NCBI GenBank assembly: GCA_024400275.1 | Contig: JAKSMY010000021.1 | Location: 1-31,095 of the forward strand | Length of the DNA: 31,095 nt | From: Paludibacteraceae bacterium | GTDB lineage: Bacteria; Bacteroidota; Bacteroidia; Bacteroidales; Paludibacteraceae | Direction of reading: 5' to 3' | Part shown: in pieces, positions 7,371 to 13,814 of the stretch | How positions within the stretch are numbered: position 1 is the stretch's first letter | Layout: the number at the start of each line of letters is the position of its first letter | The notes under the pieces: model-generated | What the model saw: the letters and a program-made list of their open reading frames with translations, nothing else | Told to the model about the DNA's origin: nothing | Databases searched by the model: none | Translations under genes and position numbers: made by a program

Positions 7371-8105
7371 AAAATCTACAAATTTGGTGGAGCTTCAGTT
7401 AAGAGTGCCGATCGTATCCGTCATTTGGCGGATATAGTGGCTAACGAACACGACGATTTGATTATCGTGGTTTCTGCGATGGGTAAAACAACGAACCAAT
7501 TGGAGGAGTTTACCCAAATGCTCTATCCGGACGCACCTTTTGAAGACCGCGAATACGACTGCCTGTACGACCAAGTCGTTTCTACGGGCGAATTGCAATC
7601 TACGCGTATTGTTTCCGCTTATCTCAATCATGCCGGCATAGCCAACCGATGGTTGGATATAACGTCTGTTTTGCGTACGGACGACATGTTCCGTGAGGCA
7701 AATGTGGACATAGCCGCCTCTTCGGTTTTGCTGCATGATTATATGGCTGCTCATCCTGCTTCTGTATATGTCACGCAGGGATTTATCGGGGGAACGGCAG
7801 AAGGCTTGCGTACCACTTTAGGGCGCGAAGGCTCGGACTATACGGCTGCTTTGCTTGCGTATATGCTTGATGCCGAATCGGTTACGTTGTGGAAAGATGT
7901 GCCGGGTGTTTTCTCTGCCGATCCGCGTAAGGTGCGCGACGCACGACTGATTCACGATATGACCTACGCCGAGGCTGCTCTTCTGGTGGAGCAGGGGGCG
8001 CAGATAGTGCATAAAAAAACTTTCCGTCCGTTGATGGAAAAACAAATACCTCTATATGTCAAACCCTTCCTTCATCCGGAGGAACAAGGAACAGTGATTC
8101 ACTAA
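7368..8105 (+). CDS. Aspartokinase catalytic domain without ACT domains
   Basis: 245 residues from a GTG start (7368), the only start that preserves the N-terminal KFGGASVK nucleotide-binding motif. It is an amino-acid-kinase family protein that would phosphorylate aspartate, the entry to Lys, Thr and Met synthesis. Conserved blocks are VVSAMGKTTNQL, STGELQSTRIVSAYL, VTQGFIGGT, TTLGREGSDYTAALLA and LWKDVPGVFSADPRKV, then AALLVEQGAQIVHKKTFRPL. Monofunctional aspartokinases are normally 400-450 residues with two C-terminal ACT domains for feedback control; these are absent, and the next gene starts on the stop codon (TAATG), leaving no room for a frameshifted remnant. The true substrate might differ from aspartate. 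Cotranscribed with ribH upstream and the YitT paralogue downstream. Confidence 0.85.
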   Translation: MKIYKFGGASVKSADRIRHLADIVANEHDDLIIVVSAMGKTTNQLEEFTQMLYPDAPFEDREYDCLYDQVVSTGELQSTRIVSAYLNHAGIANRWLDITSVLRTDDMFREANVDIAASSVLLHDYMAAHPASVYVTQGFIGGTAEGLRTTLGREGSDYTAALLAYMLDAESVTLWKDVPGVFSADPRKVRDARLIHDMTYAEAALLVEQGAQIVHKKTFRPLMEKQIPLYVKPFLHPEEQGTVIH

Positions 8106-9301
8106 TGGAAAATACAGTTAAAACCTATTTTTCAGCCTCTTATTGGGCGGACTTGTGGCATGATTTTCAGGCTGCTATGCATACGAAGAAGTTCTGGAAA
8201 GAGTTAGTTATGATGTCTATCGGTATGTTTATCGGGGCAGCGTCCGTGTATTATTTCTTAATGCCCAGCCATCTGATTGTAGGTACCATATCGGGCTTGA
8301 GTATTGTCATCAATACCGCTTTGGGGGGTAATGCCGACACCTTGTCTTATTGGATAATGGGCATTAATGCTTTTTTGCTGTTATTGGCATTTTTGCTGAT
8401 AGGTAATGAGTTCGGTGCCAAAACGGTTTATACGGCGATGATATTGGGTCCGTTCATTCAGTTGTGGGACCGCATCTATCCTTATACGAATTTTACGCAC
8501 AAAGTTATTTATAATCAGGATATTCTTATTCAGTTATGTCAGGGACGTTCTGTGCTTGACCCCAACGGCAATCCGTATTTATTGTCCCGTTCGGGCGAGG
8601 TCTTGGAGCAGGTTAAAGATTCCGTCATGTCGGCAGGATTGGGTATGGGAGACGTGTGGTTTGATTTGATATGTTTCGTCCTTTTACTAAGTGCTTGTCA
8701 GGCTTTTGAGTTTCGAATGAATGCCTCAACGGGCGGCTTGGATATTATTGGCAAGATAATCAATAAATACCTTCATTTTGATATCGGGTCTTCGGTTTCT
8801 ATCGGTGGTGCCATTATTTGCTGTACGGCTTTCTTAATCAATGATTTCCGTATGGTGGTAATCGGTTTGATTGGCACGTGGATCAACGGACTTGTTATTG
8901 ATTATCTCACTGTATCTATGAACAACAAAAAACGTGTCTGTATTATCTCGCCCGAGTGGGAACGGATACGTAAATATATTATTGAGAAAGAGGGACGTGG
9001 CTGTTCGTTGTATGAGTTGGAAGGAGGCTATACCAATACCAAACAGGTGGAGATACAGTCGCTGCTTACCAAGGACGAGTATGCCGATTTGATGAAGTTT
9101 ATGCGTGATAACAATATTCAGGCCTTCATGACCGCAGGCAACTGCTCTGAGATATACGGCACTTGGCTCATTCACAAGACACGTTACGAGAATTTTATGG
9201 AAGACCTCCATCAGCGTCGTATAGTCTTCGAGCAGAAACGGCAGGAATACATGGAACACCGCAAACAATACTGGGAAAACAAATTACATAAGAAGATATG
9301 A
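8105..9301 (+). CDS. YitT family membrane protein with DUF2179 domain and long charged tail
   Basis: 398 residues, longer than most family members (about 280-330). The ATG overlaps the upstream TAA by one base. About six membrane segments are visible (from MMSIGMFIGAASVYYFLM through VVIGLIGTWINGLVIDYL), with the family motifs GTISGLSIVINTALGG and ASTGGLDIIGKI. Two additions stand out: a hydrophilic insertion of about 60 residues around 135-180 (LDPNGNPYLLSRSGEVLEQV) between membrane segments, and a charged, probably coiled-coil tail at about 350-398 (EDLHQRRIVFEQKRQEYMEH). The DUF2179 part is at about 278-348. Function unknown. It overlaps the next gene by 4 bases (ATGA). It is a paralogue of the protein at 2665. 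Confidence 0.85.
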   Translation: MENTVKTYFSASYWADLWHDFQAAMHTKKFWKELVMMSIGMFIGAASVYYFLMPSHLIVGTISGLSIVINTALGGNADTLSYWIMGINAFLLLLAFLLIGNEFGAKTVYTAMILGPFIQLWDRIYPYTNFTHKVIYNQDILIQLCQGRSVLDPNGNPYLLSRSGEVLEQVKDSVMSAGLGMGDVWFDLICFVLLLSACQAFEFRMNASTGGLDIIGKIINKYLHFDIGSSVSIGGAIICCTAFLINDFRMVVIGLIGTWINGLVIDYLTVSMNNKKRVCIISPEWERIRKYIIEKEGRGCSLYELEGGYTNTKQVEIQSLLTKDEYADLMKFMRDNNIQAFMTAGNCSEIYGTWLIHKTRYENFMEDLHQRRIVFEQKRQEYMEHRKQYWENKLHKKI

Positions 9302-10197
9302 AACCTACTTTATTTATTTTGGCTGCCGGAATGGGTAGCCGCTATGGTGGATTAAAACAGATAGACGGTCTTGGACCGAACGGCGAAACAATCATGGATT
9401 ATAGTGTCTTTGACGCTATGCGTGCCGGATTTGGAAAGGTGGTCTTTGTTATTCGTAAGGACTTTGAAGACGATTTCCGTAAGGTTGTCTTGTCCAAATA
9501 CGAGGATAAAGTGCCTTGTGAGATTTGTTTCCAGTCGTTGGACAAAGTGCCGGAGGGATATACCTATAACCCTGAACGCACCAAGCCGTGGGGAACGAAT
9601 CATGCTATTTTAATGGCAAAGGACCTTATTCACGAGCCGTTTGCCGTTATCAATGCCGACGATTTCTATGGTAAGGAGTCTTTTCAGGTTCTGGCTGATT
9701 ATTTGCAGAGCATAGAGGGAACCAAAGGACAATATTGTATGGTGGGCTATCGTGTGCAGAACACGTTGAGTGAGAACGGTAGCGTCAGCCGTGGTGTTTG
9801 TTCCACCGATGAAAATGGTTATCTGACCGATGTTGTGGAGCGTACACAAATAGAGGACAAGGGAGGACGCATTATGTACACAGAGAACGGTGTAGATACA
9901 GAAATACCTGTTAATACGCCCGTTTCTATGAATATGTGGGGCTTTACTCCCGAGTATTTTGACTATGCCGAACAGGCTTTCAAGGCGTTTTTGCAGAATT
10001 ATGGTCAGGAACTCAAAAAAGAGTTTTATATTCCCACGTTGGTCAATAATATGATTGCGTCAGGCAAGGCCACTTGCCGTGTCTTGGATACCCCTTCACG
10101 TTGGTTCGGTGTAACCTACGCTGAGGATCGTCCGCAGTTTATTCTTAAGATTAACGAGTTGGTTCACAAGGGGGTATATCCCGAAAAACTTTTCTGA
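9298..10197 (+). CDS. Sugar-phosphate nucleotidyltransferase family protein
   Basis: 299 residues. The N-terminal nucleotide-binding signature LAAGMGSRYGGLKQ (residues 9-21) and the metal-binding aspartates in AVINADDFYG (D121/D122) mark an NTP_transferase (GT-A-like) enzyme that makes NDP-sugars or related activated compounds. Further family features are PWGTNHAILMA (98-107) and a C-terminal SRWFGVTYAEDRP segment. It starts in a 4-base ATGA overlap with the upstream gene and is followed by galE and manA, so a role in sugar-nucleotide supply for surface polysaccharide is likely. The exact substrate (glucose-1-P, mannose-1-P or other) cannot be determined, and the sequence is not a clear GalU or RfbA. 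Confidence 0.85.
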   Translation: MKPTLFILAAGMGSRYGGLKQIDGLGPNGETIMDYSVFDAMRAGFGKVVFVIRKDFEDDFRKVVLSKYEDKVPCEICFQSLDKVPEGYTYNPERTKPWGTNHAILMAKDLIHEPFAVINADDFYGKESFQVLADYLQSIEGTKGQYCMVGYRVQNTLSENGSVSRGVCSTDENGYLTDVVERTQIEDKGGRIMYTENGVDTEIPVNTPVSMNMWGFTPEYFDYAEQAFKAFLQNYGQELKKEFYIPTLVNNMIASGKATCRVLDTPSRWFGVTYAEDRPQFILKINELVHKGVYPEKLF

Positions 10198-10199
10198 TT

Positions 10200-11231
10200 A
10201 TGGCACGTATATTAGTTACAGGAGGTACCGGCTATATTGGTTCGCATACTGTTGTATGCTTAATGGAAAAGGGGTACGACGTTGTTATTGTTGATAACTT
10301 GAGCAACAGCAATATCGAGGTCTTGGACGGTATAGAGCGTATTGTCGGTCGTCGTCCTGATTTTGAGAATATCGACTGCTTGGACTATGTCAATTTGGCG
10401 CGTCTTTTTTCTCAGTATTCAGATATAGCAGCCGTTATTCATTTTGCAGCCAGCAAGGCAGTAGGCGAGTCGGTGGAGAAACCTCTCATGTATTATCGCA
10501 ATAATATAGGTTCACTCATCAATCTGCTTGAATTGATGGGGTCACATGGTATCAATCATCTTGTTTTCTCGTCATCGTGTACGGTTTATGGTCAGCCCGA
10601 TGCTGCCCATTTGCCGGTTGATGAATCTGCGCCCATTCAAAAAGCCCTTTCGCCTTATGGCAATACGAAGCAGATAAACGAGGATATTATTCAGGATATG
10701 TGTCATGCCAATGCTCAATTACATGCCACTATCTTGCGCTATTTCAATCCTATTGGCGCACACCCCTCGGCTGAGATAGGGGAGTTACCCAACGGTGTGC
10801 CGAATAATTTATTACCTTTTGTTACGCAAACGGCTTCGGGCTTGCGTCCGTGTCTCCGTATTTTTGGAAATGACTACAACACGCCCGATGGCTCGTGCAT
10901 ACGCGATTATATATATGTCATGGATTTGGCTAAGGCACATGTTAAGGCTGTGGAACGTATGTTGGCTGGAGAACCTGTCGAACAAGTTGAAATCTTCAAT
11001 CTGGGTACGGGACGTGGTTTGAGTGTCTTGGAAATTGTGCGTACGTTCATTAAGGTAACGGGAGTGCATTTCAAATACGAGATTGTCGGTCGTCGTGAGG
11101 GCGACATCGAACAGGTGTGGGCAAACCCCGCCAAAGCCAACCAAATACTGGGCTGGAAAGCAGATACACCTTTGGAAGAGGTGCTTCTCTCTGCGTGGAA
11201 TTGGGAGAAGAAACTGCGTGGAATACAATAA
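10200..11231 (+). CDS. galE: UDP-glucose 4-epimerase
   Basis: 343 residues, the expected length. It interconverts UDP-glucose and UDP-galactose (and often the N-acetyl forms). The Rossmann NAD-binding motif is TGGTGYIGSH at residues 7-16, followed by VDNLSNS. The catalytic Ser lies in FSSSCTVYG (125-126) and the YxxxK pair is Y153/K157 in SPYGNTKQ. Substrate-binding blocks LRYFNPIGAHPS and NNLLPFV, plus DGSCIRDYIYVMDLAKAH, are present. It begins two bases after the nucleotidyltransferase stop and is followed 17 bases later by manA, forming a sugar-nucleotide segment in one operon. Confidence 0.96.
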   Translation: MARILVTGGTGYIGSHTVVCLMEKGYDVVIVDNLSNSNIEVLDGIERIVGRRPDFENIDCLDYVNLARLFSQYSDIAAVIHFAASKAVGESVEKPLMYYRNNIGSLINLLELMGSHGINHLVFSSSCTVYGQPDAAHLPVDESAPIQKALSPYGNTKQINEDIIQDMCHANAQLHATILRYFNPIGAHPSAEIGELPNGVPNNLLPFVTQTASGLRPCLRIFGNDYNTPDGSCIRDYIYVMDLAKAHVKAVERMLAGEPVEQVEIFNLGTGRGLSVLEIVRTFIKVTGVHFKYEIVGRREGDIEQVWANPAKANQILGWKADTPLEEVLLSAWNWEKKLRGIQ

Positions 11232-11248
11232 TCTGACTATCATTTATC

Positions 11249-12175
11249 ATGCTATATCCTATCAAATTTACACCGATTGTCAAGCCCAAAGTCTGGGGCA
11301 AGGAAACGTGGTCTTTATCCGGCATGGAAACAGACTCATCGGTTGTTGCCAACGGCTTTTTGGCGGGCAATTCGTTGCCTGAATTGGTGGAAACATATAT
11401 GGACGAGTTAGTGGGAGGGGCTGTCTATCAGATGTACGGCGATTTCTTCCCCTTGCTCTTCAAATTTATTGATGCCCAAGATGATTTGAGCATACAGGTT
11501 CACCCTGATGACTTGGCAGCCGCTGAATTGGAGCAATTGGGCAAGACCGAGATGTGGTATATCACGGAAGCCCATGATGGGGCTATCGTAAATGGCTTTG
11601 CTGTTCCCACATCACGCGAACAAGTTGAGCAAGCTTTGCAGAATGACTCTATTATGTCGCTCGTGCAGCGTGTGCCCGTGCAAAAAGGCGATGTCGCTTT
11701 TATTGAGGCAGGTACGGTACACGCCCTTTGCCGGGGCACGCAAGTGGCTGAGATTCAAGAGGCAAGTGACCTTACCTACCGTCTGTATGACTATCGTCGT
11801 CCGGGATTGGACGGGCAGTTGCGCCCTTTACATATTGCCGAGTCCTTAGAGGTGCTTAATTACGAACCTTCGGAGCAACCCTTGCTTCCGTACGAGCGAA
11901 AAGATAATTCGGCTGTCGCATTGGCGCAAGATGAACATTTTTGTACCAATTTATTGACGTTTGATAAACCGGTTAGCCGTGATTATGCACCTTTGGACTC
12001 GTTTGTGGCCTATATGTGTACGGAGGGCGAAGTCAGCATAGAGGCATTAGATGGCGAACAGGGGGAAACGCTTATCCTTCAAGCCGGCGAAACGGCACTT
12101 ATCCCTGCCGCCACACGTGATATTCGCCTTACCCCCACCGGCACTTGCACCCTGCTGGAAACCTACATCGTCTGA
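11249..12175 (+). CDS. manA: Mannose-6-phosphate isomerase, class I (short form)
   Basis: 308 residues, typical of the short type I isomerases of Bacteroidota and Firmicutes. It converts fructose-6-phosphate and mannose-6-phosphate, feeding GDP-sugar synthesis. It is a zinc cupin enzyme; the expected zinc ligands are Q83 and H85 in SIQVHPDD, E101 in KTEMWYI, and H158 in EAGTVHALCRG. The conserved EIQEASDLTYRLYDY block follows. It is the last gene of the co-directional run starting at 6159, and a bidirectional hairpin terminator lies 75 bases downstream. Confidence 0.94.
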   Translation: MLYPIKFTPIVKPKVWGKETWSLSGMETDSSVVANGFLAGNSLPELVETYMDELVGGAVYQMYGDFFPLLFKFIDAQDDLSIQVHPDDLAAAELEQLGKTEMWYITEAHDGAIVNGFAVPTSREQVEQALQNDSIMSLVQRVPVQKGDVAFIEAGTVHALCRGTQVAEIQEASDLTYRLYDYRRPGLDGQLRPLHIAESLEVLNYEPSEQPLLPYERKDNSAVALAQDEHFCTNLLTFDKPVSRDYAPLDSFVAYMCTEGEVSIEALDGEQGETLILQAGETALIPAATRDIRLTPTGTCTLLETYIV

Positions 12176-12249
12176 TTTTTACGTGTTTTTTACTGCCGCG
12201 AATGCAATCGCCGCAAATCCAGCAAATAAGAGGTATAAAAACAAAAAAA

Positions 12250-12272
12250 GTCCACGCTGATGGACCTTTTTT
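12250..12272. terminator. Bidirectional hairpin terminator between manA and tRNA-Pro
   Basis: GTCCA (12250-12254) pairs with TGGAC (12261-12265) around a 6-base loop. The stem is flanked by an A-run on the left (12243-12249) and a T-run on the right (12267-12272), so it can terminate manA on the plus strand and the tRNA on the minus strand. Confidence 0.75.
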
Positions 12273-12276
12273 GTTG

Positions 12277-12350
12277 TCGGAAAGACAGGATTCGAACCTG
12301 CGACCACCTGGTCCCAAACCAGGCATTCTACCGGGCTGAACTACTTTCCG
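12277..12350 (-). tRNA. tRNA-Pro, anticodon UGG
   Basis: On the minus strand, acceptor arms CGGAAAG and CTTTCCG pair perfectly (12350-12344 with 12284-12278), with discriminator A at 12277. The D-loop carries AGCCCGGTAGA, the anticodon stem is CCTGG/CCAGG around the loop TTTGGGA, giving anticodon TGG, and the T arm is GCAGG-TTCGAAT-CCTGT. CCA is not encoded. A promoter lies 14 bases upstream and a hairpin terminator directly downstream, so the gene is a stand-alone unit. Confidence 0.96.
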
Positions 12351-12363
12351 TCATTTGCGACTG

Positions 12364-12395
12364 CAAAGGTACTGCTTTTTTTGGACATAAGCAAA
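12364..12395 (-). promoter_or_regulatory. Promoter of tRNA-Pro
   Basis: On the minus strand TTTG (12395-12392) is followed by a 20-bp spacer and TACCTTTG (12371-12364). The tRNA 5' end at 12350 is 13 bases further on, a fitting short leader. It lies between the 3' end of the PagL-like gene and the tRNA. Confidence 0.82.
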
Positions 12396-12419
12396 TTTTT
12401 GACCAAAAAAATACAAAAT

Positions 12420-13706
12420 TTATATCCGAATACCCAATCCGGCATCGATAAACTCGGCCTTCATAATATGCAATTTGAGACCAAGTTGAACATATAAATG
12501 TTTGGTGCAAAGGTATTTAAGTTGTAACTTCTGATAAAACCACCCGTCTTGATACGTGCTGGCTTTCGATGGGTCGTAAGAATAAAAAATTCCTCGGTTG
12601 AGCCCCTTCTCGGCTTCTTTATACGGCTCCATATTCTTAACGGGGTCATATAAATAGATTCCCAAATGGTAGCCTAAACTGAATTTGCCCAATACCATCT
12701 CAGGCTGCAAACTGACACCTACACGAAAGCAGTTGCTTACTTTGCTTTCTGCAATATAGGTCTTTTCAAACTCACTGTCGGTATAAGCGTATGCCCCGTC
12801 ATAGAACACATCTACACCGCCTCCTAAACGGAATATACTGACCGGCCACCAGTGGGCTGACACCGTGAACGAGCCGACTCCGAACCATTTTTGGTCTTTG
12901 TAAAACACACTGCGGCAACCCCCTGCCAAACCTATTTCTACGTCCCACTTCTTGCTGACACCGTCGTACAACTCATGGGGTACCAACTGCAACGGCTCCA
13001 CGTAGCGATGACCGTCTATGCCCTCTTCCGGAAAATATGCCAAACCTATCTCGCCGTTGAACATGTTATATCCGGCATTGGGAGTCATTATACTTCCGTT
13101 GCTCAGGTGCTGCCACGCAGCTGAGAAAGTTAATGACCAGCCTTTTTTCAGGGGAAAATCCATGTATATACCGGCAGTTATCCACGCATTGGCGATACTT
13201 CCGATTGATATATTTGCCACTTGTTGGTGGTCCTTGGTGTAGGCTTTCCATTTCAAATCGCTCGGCACCGTGTTGGCGTAGGTCTTGGTGGCAAAGCCGA
13301 TTCCGATACCGGGGCGAAGACCGAAAATAAAATGAGGACGCTTCACCAACGGGGCGTTCACGTAGGCGTGCGGCGCGATAATTTGACCAAGGTACTGCTG
13401 TTGCCCCAAATCCAGCACGGTCAGGGCTATACCCACCGAAGCGTTGTTCCAACGGCGCAAACCAATGTTTTTGTCAATCGCTTTGAACTCTACGGCAAAT
13501 GTTCCGCCTGCTACAAACGGACGATCCAAAGTCAGACCGCCGGATTTGGAATCGCTGGCAATCTTGTCGTCCCGATTCAGCCACCCTCCGGCACCACTCA
13601 AACGGTACTGGATGTGGATATTGTGGGTGTCGTGTGGCTCTCTGGCTCCCTGTACAGGCAGAATACACAGCCACAAGAATAGCAGATAAAGGACGTTCTT
13701 TTTCAT
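12420..13706 (-). CDS. PagL-like outer-membrane barrel (acyloxyacyl hydrolase / lipid A 3-O-deacylase family)
   Basis: 428 residues from the Met at 13706 (MKKNVLYLLFLWLCILPVQGA, a clear signal peptide). A longer frame to 13745 is rejected because it crosses the promoter. Many alternating hydrophobic/polar strands suggest a beta-barrel. The segment WQHLSNGSIMTPNAGYN has the PagL active-site pattern HxSN...PN.G.N, with H200 and S202 as candidate catalytic residues and E219 (NGEIGLAY) as the third. PagL enzymes remove a 3-O acyl chain from lipid A; they are about 150-190 residues, so this protein carries an extra region of about 170 C-terminal residues that also looks like barrel strands. In Pseudomonas PagL the Ser-Glu spacing is 12; here it would be 17, so activity is not certain. 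Confidence 0.75.
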   Translation of the reverse strand: MKKNVLYLLFLWLCILPVQGAREPHDTHNIHIQYRLSGAGGWLNRDDKIASDSKSGGLTLDRPFVAGGTFAVEFKAIDKNIGLRRWNNASVGIALTVLDLGQQQYLGQIIAPHAYVNAPLVKRPHFIFGLRPGIGIGFATKTYANTVPSDLKWKAYTKDHQQVANISIGSIANAWITAGIYMDFPLKKGWSLTFSAAWQHLSNGSIMTPNAGYNMFNGEIGLAYFPEEGIDGHRYVEPLQLVPHELYDGVSKKWDVEIGLAGGCRSVFYKDQKWFGVGSFTVSAHWWPVSIFRLGGGVDVFYDGAYAYTDSEFEKTYIAESKVSNCFRVGVSLQPEMVLGKFSLGYHLGIYLYDPVKNMEPYKEAEKGLNRGIFYSYDPSKASTYQDGWFYQKLQLKYLCTKHLYVQLGLKLHIMKAEFIDAGLGIRI

Positions 13707-13714
13707 TTCGGCTG

Positions 13715-13745
13715 CAAAGATACGAAGAATTTTTTGGATACGCAA
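13715..13745 (-). promoter_or_regulatory. Promoter of the PagL-like gene
   Basis: On the minus strand TTG (13745-13743) precedes TATCTTTG (13722-13715) with a 20-bp spacer. The ATG at 13706 is only 8 bases after the -7 element, so the transcript should have an extremely short leader. Confidence 0.72.
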
Positions 13746-13761
13746 TTATTTAACTGAAAAG

Positions 13762-13793
13762 TTTGGAAAAATGAAAAAAATATTGTACTTTTG
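13762..13793 (+). promoter_or_regulatory. Promoter of the beta-helix/phosphoesterase gene
   Basis: TTTG at 13762-13765 and TACTTTTG at 13786-13793 are separated by 20 bp. It stands back-to-back with the PagL-like gene promoter (16 bases between the -33 elements). It rules out the TTG at 13791 as a start codon and points to ATG 13803 or 13815. Confidence 0.75.
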
Positions 13794-13814
13794 TACCGAA
13801 ATATGATAAATACT

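Noticed and set aside
12260..12451. Short plus-strand frame over the tRNA region
   Set aside because: It is a translation of the tRNA-Pro complement; the tRNA fold is complete.
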